From Galeopsis tetrahit (taxonomy: Eukaryota > Streptophyta > Magnoliopsida > Lamiales > Lamiaceae): a DNA stretch of 64,000 bases. The first letter of the stretch is position 1. The number at the start of each line of letters is the position of its first letter. Location of the stretch: the NCBI GenBank assembly GCA_963675135.1, contig OY776124.1, positions 8,756,677-8,820,676 of the forward strand, in the 5' to 3' direction. The position numbers and the translations under genes were made by a program. A model generated the notes under the pieces. That model did not search any database, was not told where the DNA came from, and worked only from the letters and a program-made list of their open reading frames with translations. Below are positions 44,946 through 58,432 of this stretch, piece after piece.

Positions 44946-47569
44946 TGTGGCAAGCATTGATGCTTTAATTATGTTATGAGACTTTTACTTCATCACATTA
45001 GCTCTGTGGTATTTGTTTTTCCAGGATACTTAATGCATATTCCAAGGTGCCTACAAAGTCCAAAGTAGCTTCTACCAAAAGGTAATTTTTGTTCTTGTTT
45101 TTTTTTTTTATTTGAAGAATGCTGGTGAAATTTGACCAGAGAATCATGCCCAACTAATATTGTTAATAAATCAGTATATGGTGGCTGCAGTATATAAATC
45201 AGTGTATGGTAGCTGCAGCATCACAGTATCATACTCAACTGACCTTTTCTCCAACAAGAATGGCATTCATTCTATTGTTCCATTAGCTAGGTTGTTGTGC
45301 TATGTGTTTAGGTTCTAGCTTTTAAATTTTAAATTTTCACTAGTAAATCATGGAGTTGATTGAAATTAAATCTACTTGTGGAACAATATCTTGATTCTGT
45401 AATTGAAGCAAGAAAACAGGGCCATACACTCAAATCATTGTGATTTCTGATTAGTCTATCCTAGTTCATTTTATGGTATATGTTACTATCTCATAATAAG
45501 TTACGGATGCATTAACTTATGAGATTGGTGTTTCTGGAAGCTGAAGTCGTAGTGTAATACTTATTGAACATCTTCCTCGAGTTCATCAAATTTGTTCTAG
45601 GCACAAATATATCATTGTGCTACAACATTCTAAGCCATCTACTATAACTTCACATCTTTTGTGGGTAAACAAATTAGATGTGCATTTGCTTCGATTAATT
45701 AATTCGATCTTGAGATAGTAGTATTTGATCCCGTGTTAATTCTACACATGTAACTTCCTGGAGAGAGTTGCATGTCATTAGCAATATGCGCTGCACTATA
45801 TATGCCATGTTGACATAATCTTTTTTTTTTTTTTCTGAGGTACCTTCGCATAGAGACACTAGGAATTACTGAACCAGATTTTCCAAAAAAATAACTTTAA
45901 CTTCTTTTCTTTTCAGTGAGTTTGAAGAATTGGAAGCAGTTCCGACGTTAGCAGTAATGGATGGTCCTTTAGAACCACCATCTTCTGTTGCTTCCAATGT
46001 CACAGATTCTCCAGATGATCCCTCTTTTGTTAACTTCTTCAGTGTATGTTTTCTTTATATTTTTGATTTTTTATTTTGCCAAGTCATTAGTGACTGGCCG
46101 AAGTTTACACTGTTAAGAGCTATCATTTTCAAATATATTCCTTTGTCATACCTCCTTTCTGAAAATAATCATTAGGTTGCAAGAATAGCAACTGGGAATT
46201 TGATTGAGCGATTATGTAATAGGTGCATATACTTGCAAATGTGGTATAAATGCACTTGGAACAAAAGACTGGATGATTAAATACTTATATTGGACTGGCT
46301 TGGAACAAAAGAATGATATGCATACTAAAGCATAAATGAAATGGGTGCTGTAATGGAAGAATATAAGAGAAACATTGTATAGGCTTGGGATACAATTTCA
46401 AATTCACAAAAACTTGTATGAGACATGATACTTTTACAGATTTTTGTGATACTCTTAAAAAATGAGTATTGTAAAAATAAGCAGAAGTATCATGTGTCAT
46501 GTATGAAATGGTCTCATACAAGACTTCCTCTTATTTGCTTTTTTGTTACAATATCTTCATAAATGAAGCAGAATAATTATGAGAGAGTACTGCTGAATCT
46601 TGCTAATGGTTATTTCTGCATATTTTCAAGCATAGTATGTGATATTGTTTCAAAGTTTGTTGTAGTGTTTTTTAGTTTTCTTAGCTTTTCTTTGAATGGA
46701 TACCTCAGCAGTATCCCTGTGTTTTTGTTGATAAATTTTTGTTTCATAACCCAGTCAAATGTTTCAAGCACACATTTTTGGCTACATTATAGAAGTACTA
46801 TGCATCACTTAATAGTTTGGGTGTGTGAACCTTAAATATGGAAAATAAAAAAATTTGCAGGCATCTATGAATATTGGAGCTCCTCCAAGTGCTGCAATTT
46901 CTGGACAACTACCATATCACTCTGCTGCAACAGTTATTCCTACATCTCAACCTCAGAATGCTTCGTTGCCAACTTTACCAACAGCCCCACCATCATCTAA
47001 TTTTTCTGCTTCTGCCCCTATAATGTCTATTCTCGAGAACACTGACCGCACTGCAGTAAAGCATACAGCTGATCTGGTGAAGCCTTCATCCTTTTTTGGT
47101 CCACCTACTCCTTCAACTTCTCCACTTATGCCTCCCATCTCTTCGTCTCTGCCAACTCCACCCCCACCGAATCCTCCCGGGAATCTACAAAGATCTTATG
47201 GTTCACCTTTGCTTCAGCCATTTCCACCACCAACACCCCCACCATCCCTCACTCCAACTGCTCCTACACCAAATTATGGGCTGCCTATCAATAGAGAAAA
47301 AGTCCGCGATGCACTTCAAATGCTCGTTCAGGTATGCCCATATATCATATCACAGATTGAGGATTATTGCACATTCATTTGATGGATAATTTGTAGCATG
47401 TGCTATGAAATGAATGGGTGATCTATATCAACGTGTCACTAATTTATGCATTTGGAGTTACCGTAAATGCTAATGTCATGTTTATCTGATGCATGTCTAT
47501 TTTTGTGTATAGGATAATCAATTCATCGACATGGTTTACCGTGCAATGCTGAATGCGAACCAATCATGA
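43281..47569 (+). CDS. DCP1: mRNA-decapping enzyme subunit DCP1
   Basis: Activator of DCP2 in cytoplasmic processing bodies, removing the 5' cap of mRNAs. Length 368 residues, as in Arabidopsis DCP1 (367). Exons are 43281-43439, 43541-43581, 43740-43789, 44365-44509, 45025-45081, 45917-46043, 46861-47331 and 47513-47569, all in phase. The EVH1-type domain occupies about residues 15-150 (VLNLTVLQRIDPFVEEIL, VTFYEFN, GSLFVVKR, FQFIVMNRRNT, LLYRN, GIWFYNARECEEVANLF). The middle is Ser/Pro-rich, with PPPPNPPG and PPPTPPP tracts. The extreme C-terminus (VRDALQMLVQ then DNQFIDMVYRAML) is the helical trimerisation segment. The start follows a CT-rich leader and matches family length. Confidence 0.95.
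44915..44937. repeat. (CT)n microsatellite in DCP1 intron 4
   Basis: Uninterrupted CT run of about 23 bases followed by a T tract. Confidence 0.9.
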
Positions 47570-48392
47570 TGATTCTGGAGATAGTTGGTTGTGTTTCCAT
47601 TTCCTGGCTGCCTTATCTCTCGTGAAGGGGGAAATTTGTATAAGTTGCTGTCTATTATGTAAAAGCCTCAAACGTGCTTTAGAGTCTTTGTATAGAGTTT
47701 GTGTTAATGTTTTATAGTTCATTTCACTTTTGATAAATGCACTCCCAATATATATAGTCTTTTTGGCCATTTTGACTAGATATGCAATTTTTCAGTACAG
47801 GTGGCACATTTGGGCTTATTTGTTAAAAGTTTAACATGATCCCTCTTGTATTTATACTCCTTACTTTTTTGCACATTGATTAAGGAATATAACATTATAC
47901 GTATAGTGCATTATTGAGGTAGAAGTAAAGAGAGGCAGTAAAGAGAGAAATACTGGTTATTGTGAAAAAAGAATGTCCAAAATGTTAAAATAATTAGTAA
48001 CTTTTGAAGGAACGAAGAAAATATATTTGTATACTGGCGTGCAATAACTTGCAAAGCAAATGAGAGATAAATTGCACTAGATGAATTGTGTGCGATACAC
48101 TCAGTAGAATGATAAATATGTAGGGGATTCGTACAACATTATTTGTAGTTGTAGTAAAGAATCTACGTTGATATGGAAGCTCCAGTTTCTAGTGAAGGAT
48201 TAAAAATTAAGTTAAACAAAAATCCATATCAACTAGTCTATATCTATCCCCTGAAACAGACATATCTGCGCGGTGATCGGAGAAATGTTACACAAGGTGG
48301 CCATTGCAGGTCTCATCCAAGTCGCATTAAGCTACAAAAAAACCAACTTCTGGAGACTAAACTCGGAGGGGAAGTATATCGTGGGCTTCACT
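47570..48392. other. Convergent 3' region of DCP1 and nicalin
   Basis: Both 3' untranslated regions must lie here. A possible worn MITE (CTCCTTACTTTTTTGCAC near 47860, AACTTTTGAAGGAACGAAG near 48000) is weak. Reading frames on the plus strand near 48273 overlap the last nicalin exon and are not genes. Confidence 0.5.
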
Positions 48393-51300
48393 CTATGGTG
48401 TTTTCACTTTGCGGGAGGTGGGCCGACGAAATATACTGATGAAATCATCAAGACCCTGTTGAAATACATATAAGCATATTGAGAGCCAAGATTAAGGCAA
48501 GAAATATATGAGAAAAGATTCAACAAAATTGCATAAGTCGTGTTCTAATTATAGGATAGCAGACTACATACCCTGGTAGTGATAACCAAAAAGGTGAATA
48601 GAGTGATAAGGTAAGATCCAAGAACCAGTAGCAAAAGCAAGTCGAATGTCACACTTGCGACCTGCAAAATGATAAGATTTAAGAGATTATTCATAATCCA
48701 TCGACACAAAGAATCAACTTCTTAAATTTTATTCTCGATATAGAGGAGGAGCAAACGATGAGATTGGATTTAATGTGCACCTGGTAAATATGTAATCTGC
48801 CGCTTGTTGAATCGTAAAAGGTGAACGACCCATCAAGTACCTCATGCTGTACACTTACCTCAGCAGTGTGATCTTCTAATTCCTACCAGGATAACATACA
48901 TTTACAAGTTAAAAAGAGAAGAAATTGCAAGGAGTTGGTTGCAGACATGGAGATGGAGTTTAATCATAGAGAAGAGTCGGATAAAATTGCAATAAAATAC
49001 AATCAGAGAAGGAAGTTTTTGACAACTAAAGTACTATGGCTCCAGTTCTGAAAAAATTGCCAATTAATAAGGACTAGTTCAGAAACATCAAACATTAGCC
49101 CATCACTAGATTGAATATTACAATGGGATAAGGTACAATTTGGACCCTGACTATTTTTCCTTACAAATAAACACTTAAATCAAACAGATATGCAGTCGTA
49201 CTAATTGAATGGGGGCATGTAAGCCCTTCATCTTCACGTGAGAAAGAGGAGAAGACATGGCGACCAAGAACTAAGGCATTTGCAGTAAATATGAGCCCCC
49301 ATTGAATTAGTATGAGGGCATATCTGTTTGATTTTTAAAAAAGAGTGTTTATTTGTACCGAAAAAATAGTTTATGGTCCAATTTGAATAGTTCAGGGTCC
49401 AAATTGTACCTTATCCCTATTACAATTTAAAAAAAAATGAGGAGTCCCCTGTAAGAACACAAATCAAGAATAGCTAAAATACCTTTTTTAGAGCCATGAT
49501 AAGAGGATCATTCTTGGAAAGAAATGGAGCCACTCTAGGTGTTGTTGACAAAAATTGTAACCATGAACGTATATAAGATGGGTTCACGGATAAACTACTG
49601 TCCCCTGCAAAAATGTCAATGCCTTTTCCCTCCTGGCCGTAAATATGCCTCTGTTTACCAGAAATAGCTTCATTAGAAATTCGGAATATTTTATAATTTT
49701 ACCAGATCAAAAGTTGATTCTCAGCAAAGAGTATGAACTACAGGATCTTACTGCAAGACTTTCTGCAACTAATTTCACACTTTTGCTTATTGAAGCTTCA
49801 TCAACAAAGTTTCTGTAAAGGAGACCAGGTTTGAGGAATGAATGATTCATACAAGAATGAAAGAAATTCTGGATTTATGTTTAAAAAAAAAGTGACTTGC
49901 AAACTTGAGTTTATTACCTGCTATCTAATAGACCTCCAGTACTTTCCAGGAAATCAGGTGCAGCAGAAAGTTCAGACAGTGTTGCTGCTGTTACTCTCAG
50001 CCTTGAAAATTGCTCGTGCTCCCATGCGACCTAGAATATTACCACAACTTTAGAAACCAACCAAATAAAGAAACACATATGATGCCTTCTTAAGCCATTT
50101 CCCTTACCGGAACAACACAGTTTAACACATAAGAAAACACTAATAAATAATATCAACTCACCAAATAAAACCTACAGACCATATGTACCATATTAATAGT
50201 AATACACAGAACATAGATTCCACTGTAAATTTAAAGGATCTCATGTCAACCTCTTCAGATATAAATCAGATTGAGTCAGAAGGGATGAACTTGCATCAGT
50301 ATATATATTCGAATGGGATAAGAAATCCTAACAAAATATACATTGCTGACTGGTTCCTCATTCAAATTCTGAGCAACTAATGAACTTTATTGTTCATATG
50401 ACATATGTGCAATTGATATACAAATGTAAATTTAATAAATCCACATTTTCCCCAATAATCCCAGGACATTTTAATGCTTAGATACTGCAATTCATCTTTG
50501 TAACAAATAAGTCTGAATCAATACGGAGGAAACAATTAGCAGAAGTATCAAAAGACAAACAACCAGAGTTCACAAAAGACACAGTTAGATATTTAGTAGC
50601 CATAAATTATTTCTAGTAATAGTATGCTTAAGTTATCCATCAGCATCAGTGTAATACCAAAAATTATCCACAGTCGTAAAAGGAGTTAGTGCAGTTAACC
50701 TATCATATAAGAAGTAAGAGAGCCAGTTAAAGTCCCACAATTTGGACCTCTTGTTACTCACTCGAGGATTGGAAATGTTAATCTTCTTGTGCTTCAGCTG
50801 AACTTTAATCCCCATTTCTTCAGACACACTAGAGAAACCCTGCAAAAGTCCACTTGTAAATATGGCAGAAAGCACTGAAGCAGATAACAGTTGACATAAA
50901 CTATTATTCCTCTTTGAAAAAATGCCACAAGCACTGACCTCAAAAATTTGTTTAATGTAGACATTGTCCGGAGGCTTGGACACGTGAAGCCATAACTCAT
51001 CTCCAGATGAGCCAATGCTATTCAAGCAAATAGTATAATCAATAGTCTCACGCAAACGTTGGTCCAAACTACGAAGCCACTACAACAAGATATCATATCA
51101 AAACATGACGCAATGTCCATGGCCCAAGTATATAAAGAGAAAGGAATATATCCTGAGGGAATAAACACCTTATGAGTTCCATTGTAGTTATAGGGTCCTC
51201 CAGATGTCAGTGCAAAGAGTAAATTGTATCTTCCTCTTGTCTTAGGACTTGAATATAAAATTGAAAACAATCTAGCTATTTCTAAAAGTGCCACAACGCC

Positions 51301-54116
51301 ACTTCCGTTGCTGTCACTCCCCACAGACAATGCCTGTCAGCATTGAGATGTCATAAGATCCTGGTGCTATCAACAAAAAAAAAAATTTAAGTAAGAAGAT
51401 ATTAACTGGTGCAGCCCCAAATGTATCATATGATGCCACTATAGCTATGGTAGGAAGTTGACTTGAATCTCCATCAGCTCTCATTCCAGGAAGCCACCCC
51501 TGACATAAGAAATGATTCAGAAGTCTATAAGTAAAGACATAAACATTACAATTAAGATCCATGAAGTCATAAGAATAAGATAGCTATGATGACCATCAGA
51601 TTATGCCACCAGAATTCACTAACAAATACTGATGGATTTAAACCTAGGATTACTCTAATCACACCAACAAAAAGATAGAAGGCAAAATTAGAACCTGAAT
51701 ATTTGCAATAGTGGGAGAAACAATTTTCTTAGGTTCTGGTGCAGCAACAACAAGCTTGTATCTGAAACAGTTTAAATAACGGATTAGCTGTAATAAGGTT
51801 CTCAGAAAATTGTCTTCTGAAATAAAGATTAGACTTTACAACACAGATAAAATCTCAAGAAACAGCAGGATGATCAGAGGTTCACCAAGCCCAAAAACTT
51901 GAAAAGCGAGCTGATACAAAACAATGAACTAATCTTTTATATAGTAAAGGCAATATTTTTTGGTCTGGTTTACCAATTTAAGGAAAAAGTCATCTTTCCA
52001 AGATGTTGTAGAAACAAGTAACTTTGATTATTTTTTCCTTTCATAATTAATACTGCTTTAAGAAGTGTGTTAACAAGTACAAAATGAAAGCTCAATTAAG
52101 GAGAGAAAACTACAGGCACTTAGTACTGTGATATCCTTATATTGCTTAGAGTTGGCTATTGTGTAGGCAACAACTTATAGGATAACTCAGGGTTTAGCAA
52201 GGGTTGAGTAGGTTGTATGGAATATGCACACGTTTTAGAATCTTGAAGGTGAAGATACTACGCGCTCCACTTATACAGCTCTTATTAGCAGGAAGGAAAT
52301 GTAATGAATCAAAAAGCTCATAAATAATACAAGCACATTGTCATTTTTCCCTTTTCCAATTTGCCTTATTTACTGGATGTTATTTAAGCATAATATATTA
52401 TAACCAATAGTTTTCCACAGAAACAAGAAGCAATAGAGCTACTTAGTAGAAAATGTACTATCAGACCCTAAATCAGATTTTGATGATGCTGATATTTTTA
52501 ACAAACAAATTCACCAGGGATAGACATAGAAAAGCATGAGTCATTCAACTCGATAATGGATCGCGTCTGGCTTCAGAAGAATGCACAATGAAACTACATA
52601 TTCAACATGCAAAAGCACAGTCCAATAATAATGGAAGACAAGATTTTCTAGGTTAAAGCAACAAATTACAAGATTGAGCAAACAGTTCCACAATCCACTT
52701 TGGACTCCTAATATGAGTGGCAGAAGAACAAAAAATGGGACCAGAGAAGAATGGTAGAGATAACCATAGTATCTACTAACCCGCCAGTTGTGGCAGTCGC
52801 CAGCTGACCAGTAGCATCGTTCTTCTTGACATCAGCTAGCACATCATTGACATGGTCATCCTCAAAACCAAAGTACACAGGATACTGAAATTATGAAAAC
52901 ATCATCAGACAAATACACGTAACTGCTATAGGCCAAAAAAAACTTTGCATAAGATATACACCATTCATGGACTCATAGGTAGAATAGTAGATACATATAT
53001 TCAGATCCGAAAAAGAAATCAAAGACCTTCTCCTGAAGGAAGAAGTTGAGAGAAAATAACAAGATTTATCGAATTCCTAAATAATCATAGGAAGAAGACT
53101 ATCAACAATACTTTCTCATAGTACAAAAACAATAACATTGACTGCAAGCGCAAAAGAGAAAGCAATCTACTTCACTCACAGGGATGTTCGCATGTATAAG
53201 CAACCGCTCCAGTTCAAGTAACACTTCCTTGACCACTGTTGTAGAATCATTACCGGATTCATCCTTACTGTCCGTGTTTTGTGAGTTAAAAACTTGGGGA
53301 AGTAGAAGCAATAAACCACCTAATGGCTTCTCCTCTCCAATATATTCTGCCATAAAAATCAAATGAAAGAATAGGTACCACCAACCATAAAGAAGATACC
53401 ATTATAGTAAAACCAAATTAGGCAAAGGTTGTAAGATTTTTGAGAAACACAATCAACACTAAACCTGAAGCTTACTCGTCACTGACTGAGACACTGTAGG
53501 AAAAAGGAAGCAGCAATAACTTGGAATCGCATAATTGAATAATTTAAGGAGGCAGTAAATTCAGTAAAACGTAAAAGTTGAGCAAAACGAATTCAACTAA
53601 ACTAAATCTAATCCAACTAAGTATATCACTTCCACATCCCCCAGCTTTTCTGGAATACCCACGCATCAAAGCGCTTTTCCCGCTTGGTTAATTTAAATAT
53701 TTTAGTCAACTGAAGTATCCAATACAAAACAAACGCCTCAATACACTCAGCACTACATCCCTATGAATACACTGCAAGCCGAAAGAGTTAAACACGGAGG
53801 CAGATGGAGGAAATCAGCTACCTTTAATGAAAGTGAGATTCAATTCGCGGACAGGGAGAATGAGGACGGTACGGGAGAGATCAGCTGCAGCACCGGCGGC
53901 GGCGGCGGAGGAGAAGAGGGAAGAGCCGGCGTGATGATTGAGGGCAGCTAAGCGGGATCCAAAGGGAACGCCGGCTAGATCGTACTGAACGAGACGGTAC
54001 ACATCTACGACGGTGACGGCGTCGCAGAGCTCTACGCAGGCCATAACGATAATTAGCAGCGTTATTACTGAAAAGTAGGCGGACTCCATTAACGCCAAGG
54101 AGTGAGATTTAGCCAT
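48393..54116 (-). CDS. NCLN: Nicalin (nicastrin-like ER membrane protein)
   Basis: Type I ER membrane protein of 568 residues, related to nicastrin and M28 peptidases but thought not to be catalytic. Animal nicalin forms a complex with NOMO and TMEM147 at ER translocons. Fourteen exons, 5' to 3': 54116-53822, 53346-53180, 52884-52781, 51761-51695, 51499-51407, 51333-51169, 51079-50939, 50839-50762, 50030-49918, 49812-49752, 49650-49483, 48882-48781, 48661-48572 and 48455-48393. An N-terminal signal anchor (FSVITLLIIVMACVELCDA) is followed by VVDVYRLVQYDL then AGVPFGSR. The peptidase-like core has ASYDTFGAAP, VGSDSNGSGVVALLE and LKHKKINISNPR. One C-terminal helix (VTFDLLLLLVLGSYLITLF) precedes a basic cytosolic tail FRRPTSRKVKTP. 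The last exon encodes only 20 residues and was found by matching that tail. A MITE sits in intron 11. Confidence 0.94.
49125..49417. mobile_element. Mutator-type MITE in nicalin intron 11
   Basis: Terminal inverted repeats GGGATAAGGTACAATTTGGA and TCCAAATTGTACCTTATCCC are perfect over 20 bases or more. A perfect 9-base target duplication, TATTACAAT, flanks it at 49116-49124 and 49418-49426. Inner arms remain partly complementary (GCATTTGCAG, CATTGAATTAGTA). 293 bases, no coding. Confidence 0.93.
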
Positions 54117-55460
54117 TGGAACAGAGTTTTGGAGCTCTGATCTGAAAGAGTATTGAGTAGAGTATTAAGTATATATATACACACAGACCACGGGGGAGTG
54201 TGTGTTTTTTTCTCTCCTTGTGAAATCTGGAATTCTGGATAGTGGTTATTGAACTAATCCTTAAATTGTGTCTTCGCTAATGATTTATTATATTATATTA
54301 TTAATAATCAGTAATATCGCTGATTTTTTATTTTTTTTTGAATTAGTATTTGAATTATTGCCGAGTTAAGAGTTCAGTAAATATGAATTTTTAAATAAAC
54401 TTCATTTCGTTCTATAAAAAGAGTTAATATCGAAAAAAAATTGAATAGGAAAAGATTTAACTTGAGTTTATTTATTTTATATATTTAATACCAGTGGTTT
54501 TGAATTATTTTTAAACACCAAATTTTTAATCTTGAACTAAAATTGATGTAGGATCATAAAATTTGAGTTACAGTATTAGGTTATGTCTTCCAAAACGTAT
54601 TCTTTTGAAAAGTTATAAAAAAGACTTCAACCTTTCATGTTGCTACAGTTCAACACTTTTTTTTTTTTTGTTTTTCGATCGACAACCAATTACATGGCTT
54701 GTCGAAACTCGTGTATACTTTCAACATCATAATACACGTATTTAATGTTTTTTTCATGTCAGATTATACGTAATCTAAATAAACTCAAAACTTTTTCTCA
54801 ACTAAATAGAAACGAGATCTCAAATTAAACAATTTATTTTCTTTCAAAGCCTCATAATTTTCATGAATTAGTCACTTCAACTACCTTCAACCACACTTGT
54901 AGATATAATAGGACAACACTAAACCTAACCATCATTACCGAACATACACACACCCCATCATCTAAATAAATTTGTACAGGTTTTGGTAATAACTTAATAC
55001 AGCAAAGAACCATGAATTCAACCAATGTAGCTATAGATACAAGCAGTTATATACATACATACATCCACTCCACACTGCTCGAATCCATCCTCTCAACAGA
55101 TTCGGACAACGTGGACTGATATTTCCACGATGCAAAAGGGACATCAGTCACCATTTCTGCCGGTAAAGCCACTGGGTGGGAGAATGCGATGCTTGAGCTC
55201 CACAAAAGTGTCCCGATAGTCGTTTCACCGTTTTATTCTACTAATAGTTAAACATATCTGAGGATTTCTAAGTTCTTCTGGTCCTGAGTGTGTGTGTCCG
55301 TTTGACTCATTATGATGCCAAACCTCAAATGATCATTCACGTGAGAGATATCAGACGTGGTCTAATATGTCGAAGAAGAAAAAACAGCTATGGTAATTTC
55401 ACCTCTTGGAAGAATCTTACTCAAATGAACAAAATTGACTTACGAGAAATTCCATGCCAC
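54117..55460. other. Intergenic upstream of nicalin
   Basis: On the minus strand a TATA-like TGTATATATATACTTAAT lies near 54168-54185, about 55-70 bases before the nicalin start. The remainder is AT-rich. The 3' untranslated region of the plastid-protein gene occupies the right end (about 55100-55460). No further gene is seen. Confidence 0.5.
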
Positions 55461-58262
55461 TTAATCACTATCAGGAAAGATAAGTTGAAGGTCATCATTG
55501 TCTCGATAGACTTGCACAAGTGCTGCCGCTTTATATGCAAATAGGCCAACCATAGCTGGTACAAGCTGTGTAATAAAAAGAATGATTCGTCAAAAAAGAA
55601 ACGAGTTTCATATTCTTAAGCACTAGGATCAATCTGAGGTTAACCTGAAAGTCAAAAATGTTGTGGGCAAAATGTTGGGAGAGTTCCCACAGACCGTAGA
55701 TAGCAGCAGGAAATACGAGCCTTGGAGATGAAAGAGCAATACTACTACCCCTCAGTGTTTTCTCGAAGAAATCTTGTAGATCCCCGCTTCTTATTCCGAT
55801 TCTGATAGAATGCAAACATGAGTGAGCATGAAGAAATGAATGAATATAATCAGTTAGAATTAAGCAACCAAGAGAAAAACTTCAATACGTTTTTTGCTTC
55901 TTTTTGGTGAAAATTTCTGGAATTGCTTCCCTTGACAAGTTGTCCGCGTGTTTGCATAGTAGTTGAAAGTATAAGCAACTACAGAAATAAAATGACAAAA
56001 AGTGAGTATCATTTGAATGTGGAAAGGGATGGAAACCCAATAGATGCCATTCACAATGCAAGCGCGCGACAAATATATCTGGTGGTAAGGATATTGGAGC
56101 CAATTGAATGCTAACCATACAAAATCTTCTTGTTAAAAAATAACTAAGAAGAAATACACCATATCAACAGTATCAAAGTAGTCGAGAGTTATCAACTACA
56201 GAATGCATTTATTTCCTAGCATACTAATGCAGTAAGTAAGCATGACCATTTGAAATCTCACCTGAAAAGAACCCCTGTTGCATAGCTCACAGCAGCCTAA
56301 CCAATACAGAAATAAGTAAGCACATTTAAGGTCTAGAACAGTTCTTGCAAGATAATTGATGCATTAACAGAAACTAATACAAGTACTTCTATGTACAACA
56401 CTTCAAAGGGTGCCTCTCTTTTAAGCCAAATCAAGTATGCCCTAAAAATCGTGCATCCGTGAGAAAATTCTTTTATAATAGTTTTACAGATCAAAGATTT
56501 GGTCCACCTGGCGATGATGAAACCACTATAAAAAGACAGGAGCAGTTTCTAGTATGCTATTTTCATCAATGCAGAGCTTTCCTTATATTCCTGAAAAATA
56601 AATCTGGAGAGCATGGATGCATGTCCTTTTAGGCCACTTTACCTGGACTGACAAAGTTACGAGACAATATCCACTACATGCAGTTCCAATTCCTACAGTC
56701 AAAAGAAGTAGCTCCCTCTTCAGCTGCATTTAAAATGAAAAACATCTGCTTATTTCTATGAGGGAAAATGCATCCTATGCCATACCATGATCAAGTAAAA
56801 AACTAGTAGGAATACTGTAGTTAAGTCCAGCAGTTTTTGTTAAAAAACTACTACATATACGATATACGGAGTACTGATTACTGCAGACATATAGGAAACA
56901 TGTTTACCATCGAGACATGAGATTGATTATCTTCAATCTAATATGGATTCAGCTTGTTAAACTCATATAGCTTGTATACGTGCATCTCATTCAATCTTTT
57001 CCTACTACATTTTCCACTTACTAGATTCCAAGTAAGAATTAAAAACAACTTTGTCTTCACATAGGAGACAGATATACTTATGCCATATTCGTAACATTTT
57101 CACTTAATTCACAATGTGAGCCAACTCTGGTAGCGCAACTGATACTCATTAAAGCAATTCCCAACGTACAAACACTTAACTCAGCAGCAGAATTCAAGCA
57201 ATACAAGACTGTGTGAAAATCTAAAAATTACCAAAACAAAATCCTAGCAGAGAATAACTTGTTGAAAAGAACTTGAGTTTCAGAATTCATACAGCTTCAT
57301 ATCTGAGAAAATTCAGTCTTTTCCTTCGCTCACTTTCGTCTCGTACTTCCTATCACATTAGAATCACCAAAATCAAGAGCTTGGCAACAAACTTTAAAGT
57401 CTTTTTCTTCAAATAAATCATTCTAATATTTTCTCCAGTGCATACAACAGAAACAAGTAATAAAAGAGACCACTCAATTGAATACACAACCTTAGCAGTA
57501 ATCTTCTTATTCAATGGTGCTGACTCAATGTCACCCAATAGCCACTCACTAGTTCTTTTCAATTTCAAAAACCCACCTTCATCTTCCTGCAGCAATCCAA
57601 AAAGTTAGAAAATGGAAACCAAACTACACAAACATATACACCCTCCGCCCAAACTTAATAAGTTGATTTCATTTTTTGTAGTCCAAACTTAATATGCATA
57701 CTTCCATAAATTAAAATACTTATTTCCGCAATACACTAATACTTTTACTCGTCTACTTTATACATAAACAATCAATAGTCTTTAAAATCGATGTTAAAGG
57801 AATTATACTTATTAATTTTGGACAGAGCAAAAAGTAACTAAAACATCGAATACTGTACCTCATCCAGTGATTGTAATTGTGGAGAATTTAATTTCTTATT
57901 ATCAGCAACTTCCTCAATTTTTTTAGAATTTTCAATTTCACCCTTTAGCCAGATTTCATCAGAGAGTTTTGCTATAAAATCTCCACTCAACTCCCTTTCT
58001 TTCAAGAAAACTTGCATAACGTCATCTCCAGTAAGTTGATTCACTTGCATTATTAAAAAAAACAACAAGAATAATAAGCAACCATTGAAAACAGGAGAAA
58101 ATTTTCTAAAAAGAGAAAAAAAAAATAAAGGCATTTACCAGGAGGAGGTGAAGCTTTGAGGGTGGAGAATATAGCAGGTATTCTGGAGCAGGAACGACGG
58201 CGTTTTCTGTGGTGAAGAACTGGATATTTAGGGGAAAATCCAGATGCTGAAAACGAATTCAT
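55461..58262 (-). CDS. Plastid-targeted membrane protein, UncI/CGL160-like topology
   Basis: Protein of 309 residues whose exact family I do not recognise. Nine exons, 5' to 3': 58262-58139, 58043-57859, 57586-57491, 57349-57293, 56723-56643, 56296-56262, 55978-55889, 55801-55645 and 55565-55461; all junctions are in phase. The N-terminus (MNSFSASGFSPKYPVLHHRK then RRRSCSRI) is Ser/Arg-rich without acidic residues, a good plastid transit peptide. A soluble acidic region follows (FLKERELSGDFIAKLSDEIW). Then come ESERRKRLNFLRYEALKREL and four hydrophobic segments: LLLLTVGIGTACSGYCLVTL, AAVSYATGVLFSCLYFQLL, LVFPAAIYGLWELSQH and LVPAMVGLFAYKAAALVQVY. This layout resembles the ATP synthase protein I domain of CGL160, but identity is not established. 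Confidence 0.8.
57638..57833. mobile_element. Worn Stowaway-like MITE in intron 2 of the plastid-protein gene
   Basis: Begins CCCTCCGCCCAAACTTAATA, with an inverted partner ACTTATTAATTTTGGACAGA near the right side. The GGAGGGAG terminus is eroded. About 195 bases. Confidence 0.6.
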
Positions 58263-58432
58263 TTTCGTTAACTCTGCAACTGAAACAGTGAGTTAACAAA
58301 TGTGAAGATAGGCTGATGAATGATGATAATGCCACATGAGAAGGGCCCTTTAATGACGAATTTATCCTCCCAACCTTTTTTTTCCCTCCTCTGGTTAATT
58401 GTTGCCATATCCGATCTTCGAACTCAAATTGC
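58263..58432 (-). promoter_or_regulatory. Promoter region of the plastid-protein gene
   Basis: Only about 170 bases separate the start codon from the hAT-like element, so much of the proximal promoter must lie here. I see no clear TATA box. Confidence 0.35.

Noticed and set aside
47860..48020. Possible MITE downstream of DCP1
   Set aside because: Only short, weak inverted similarity and no clear target duplication.
48173..48473. Plus-strand frames of 88 and 66 residues
   Set aside because: They overlap the last nicalin exon, which accounts for the non-random composition, and resemble no protein I know.
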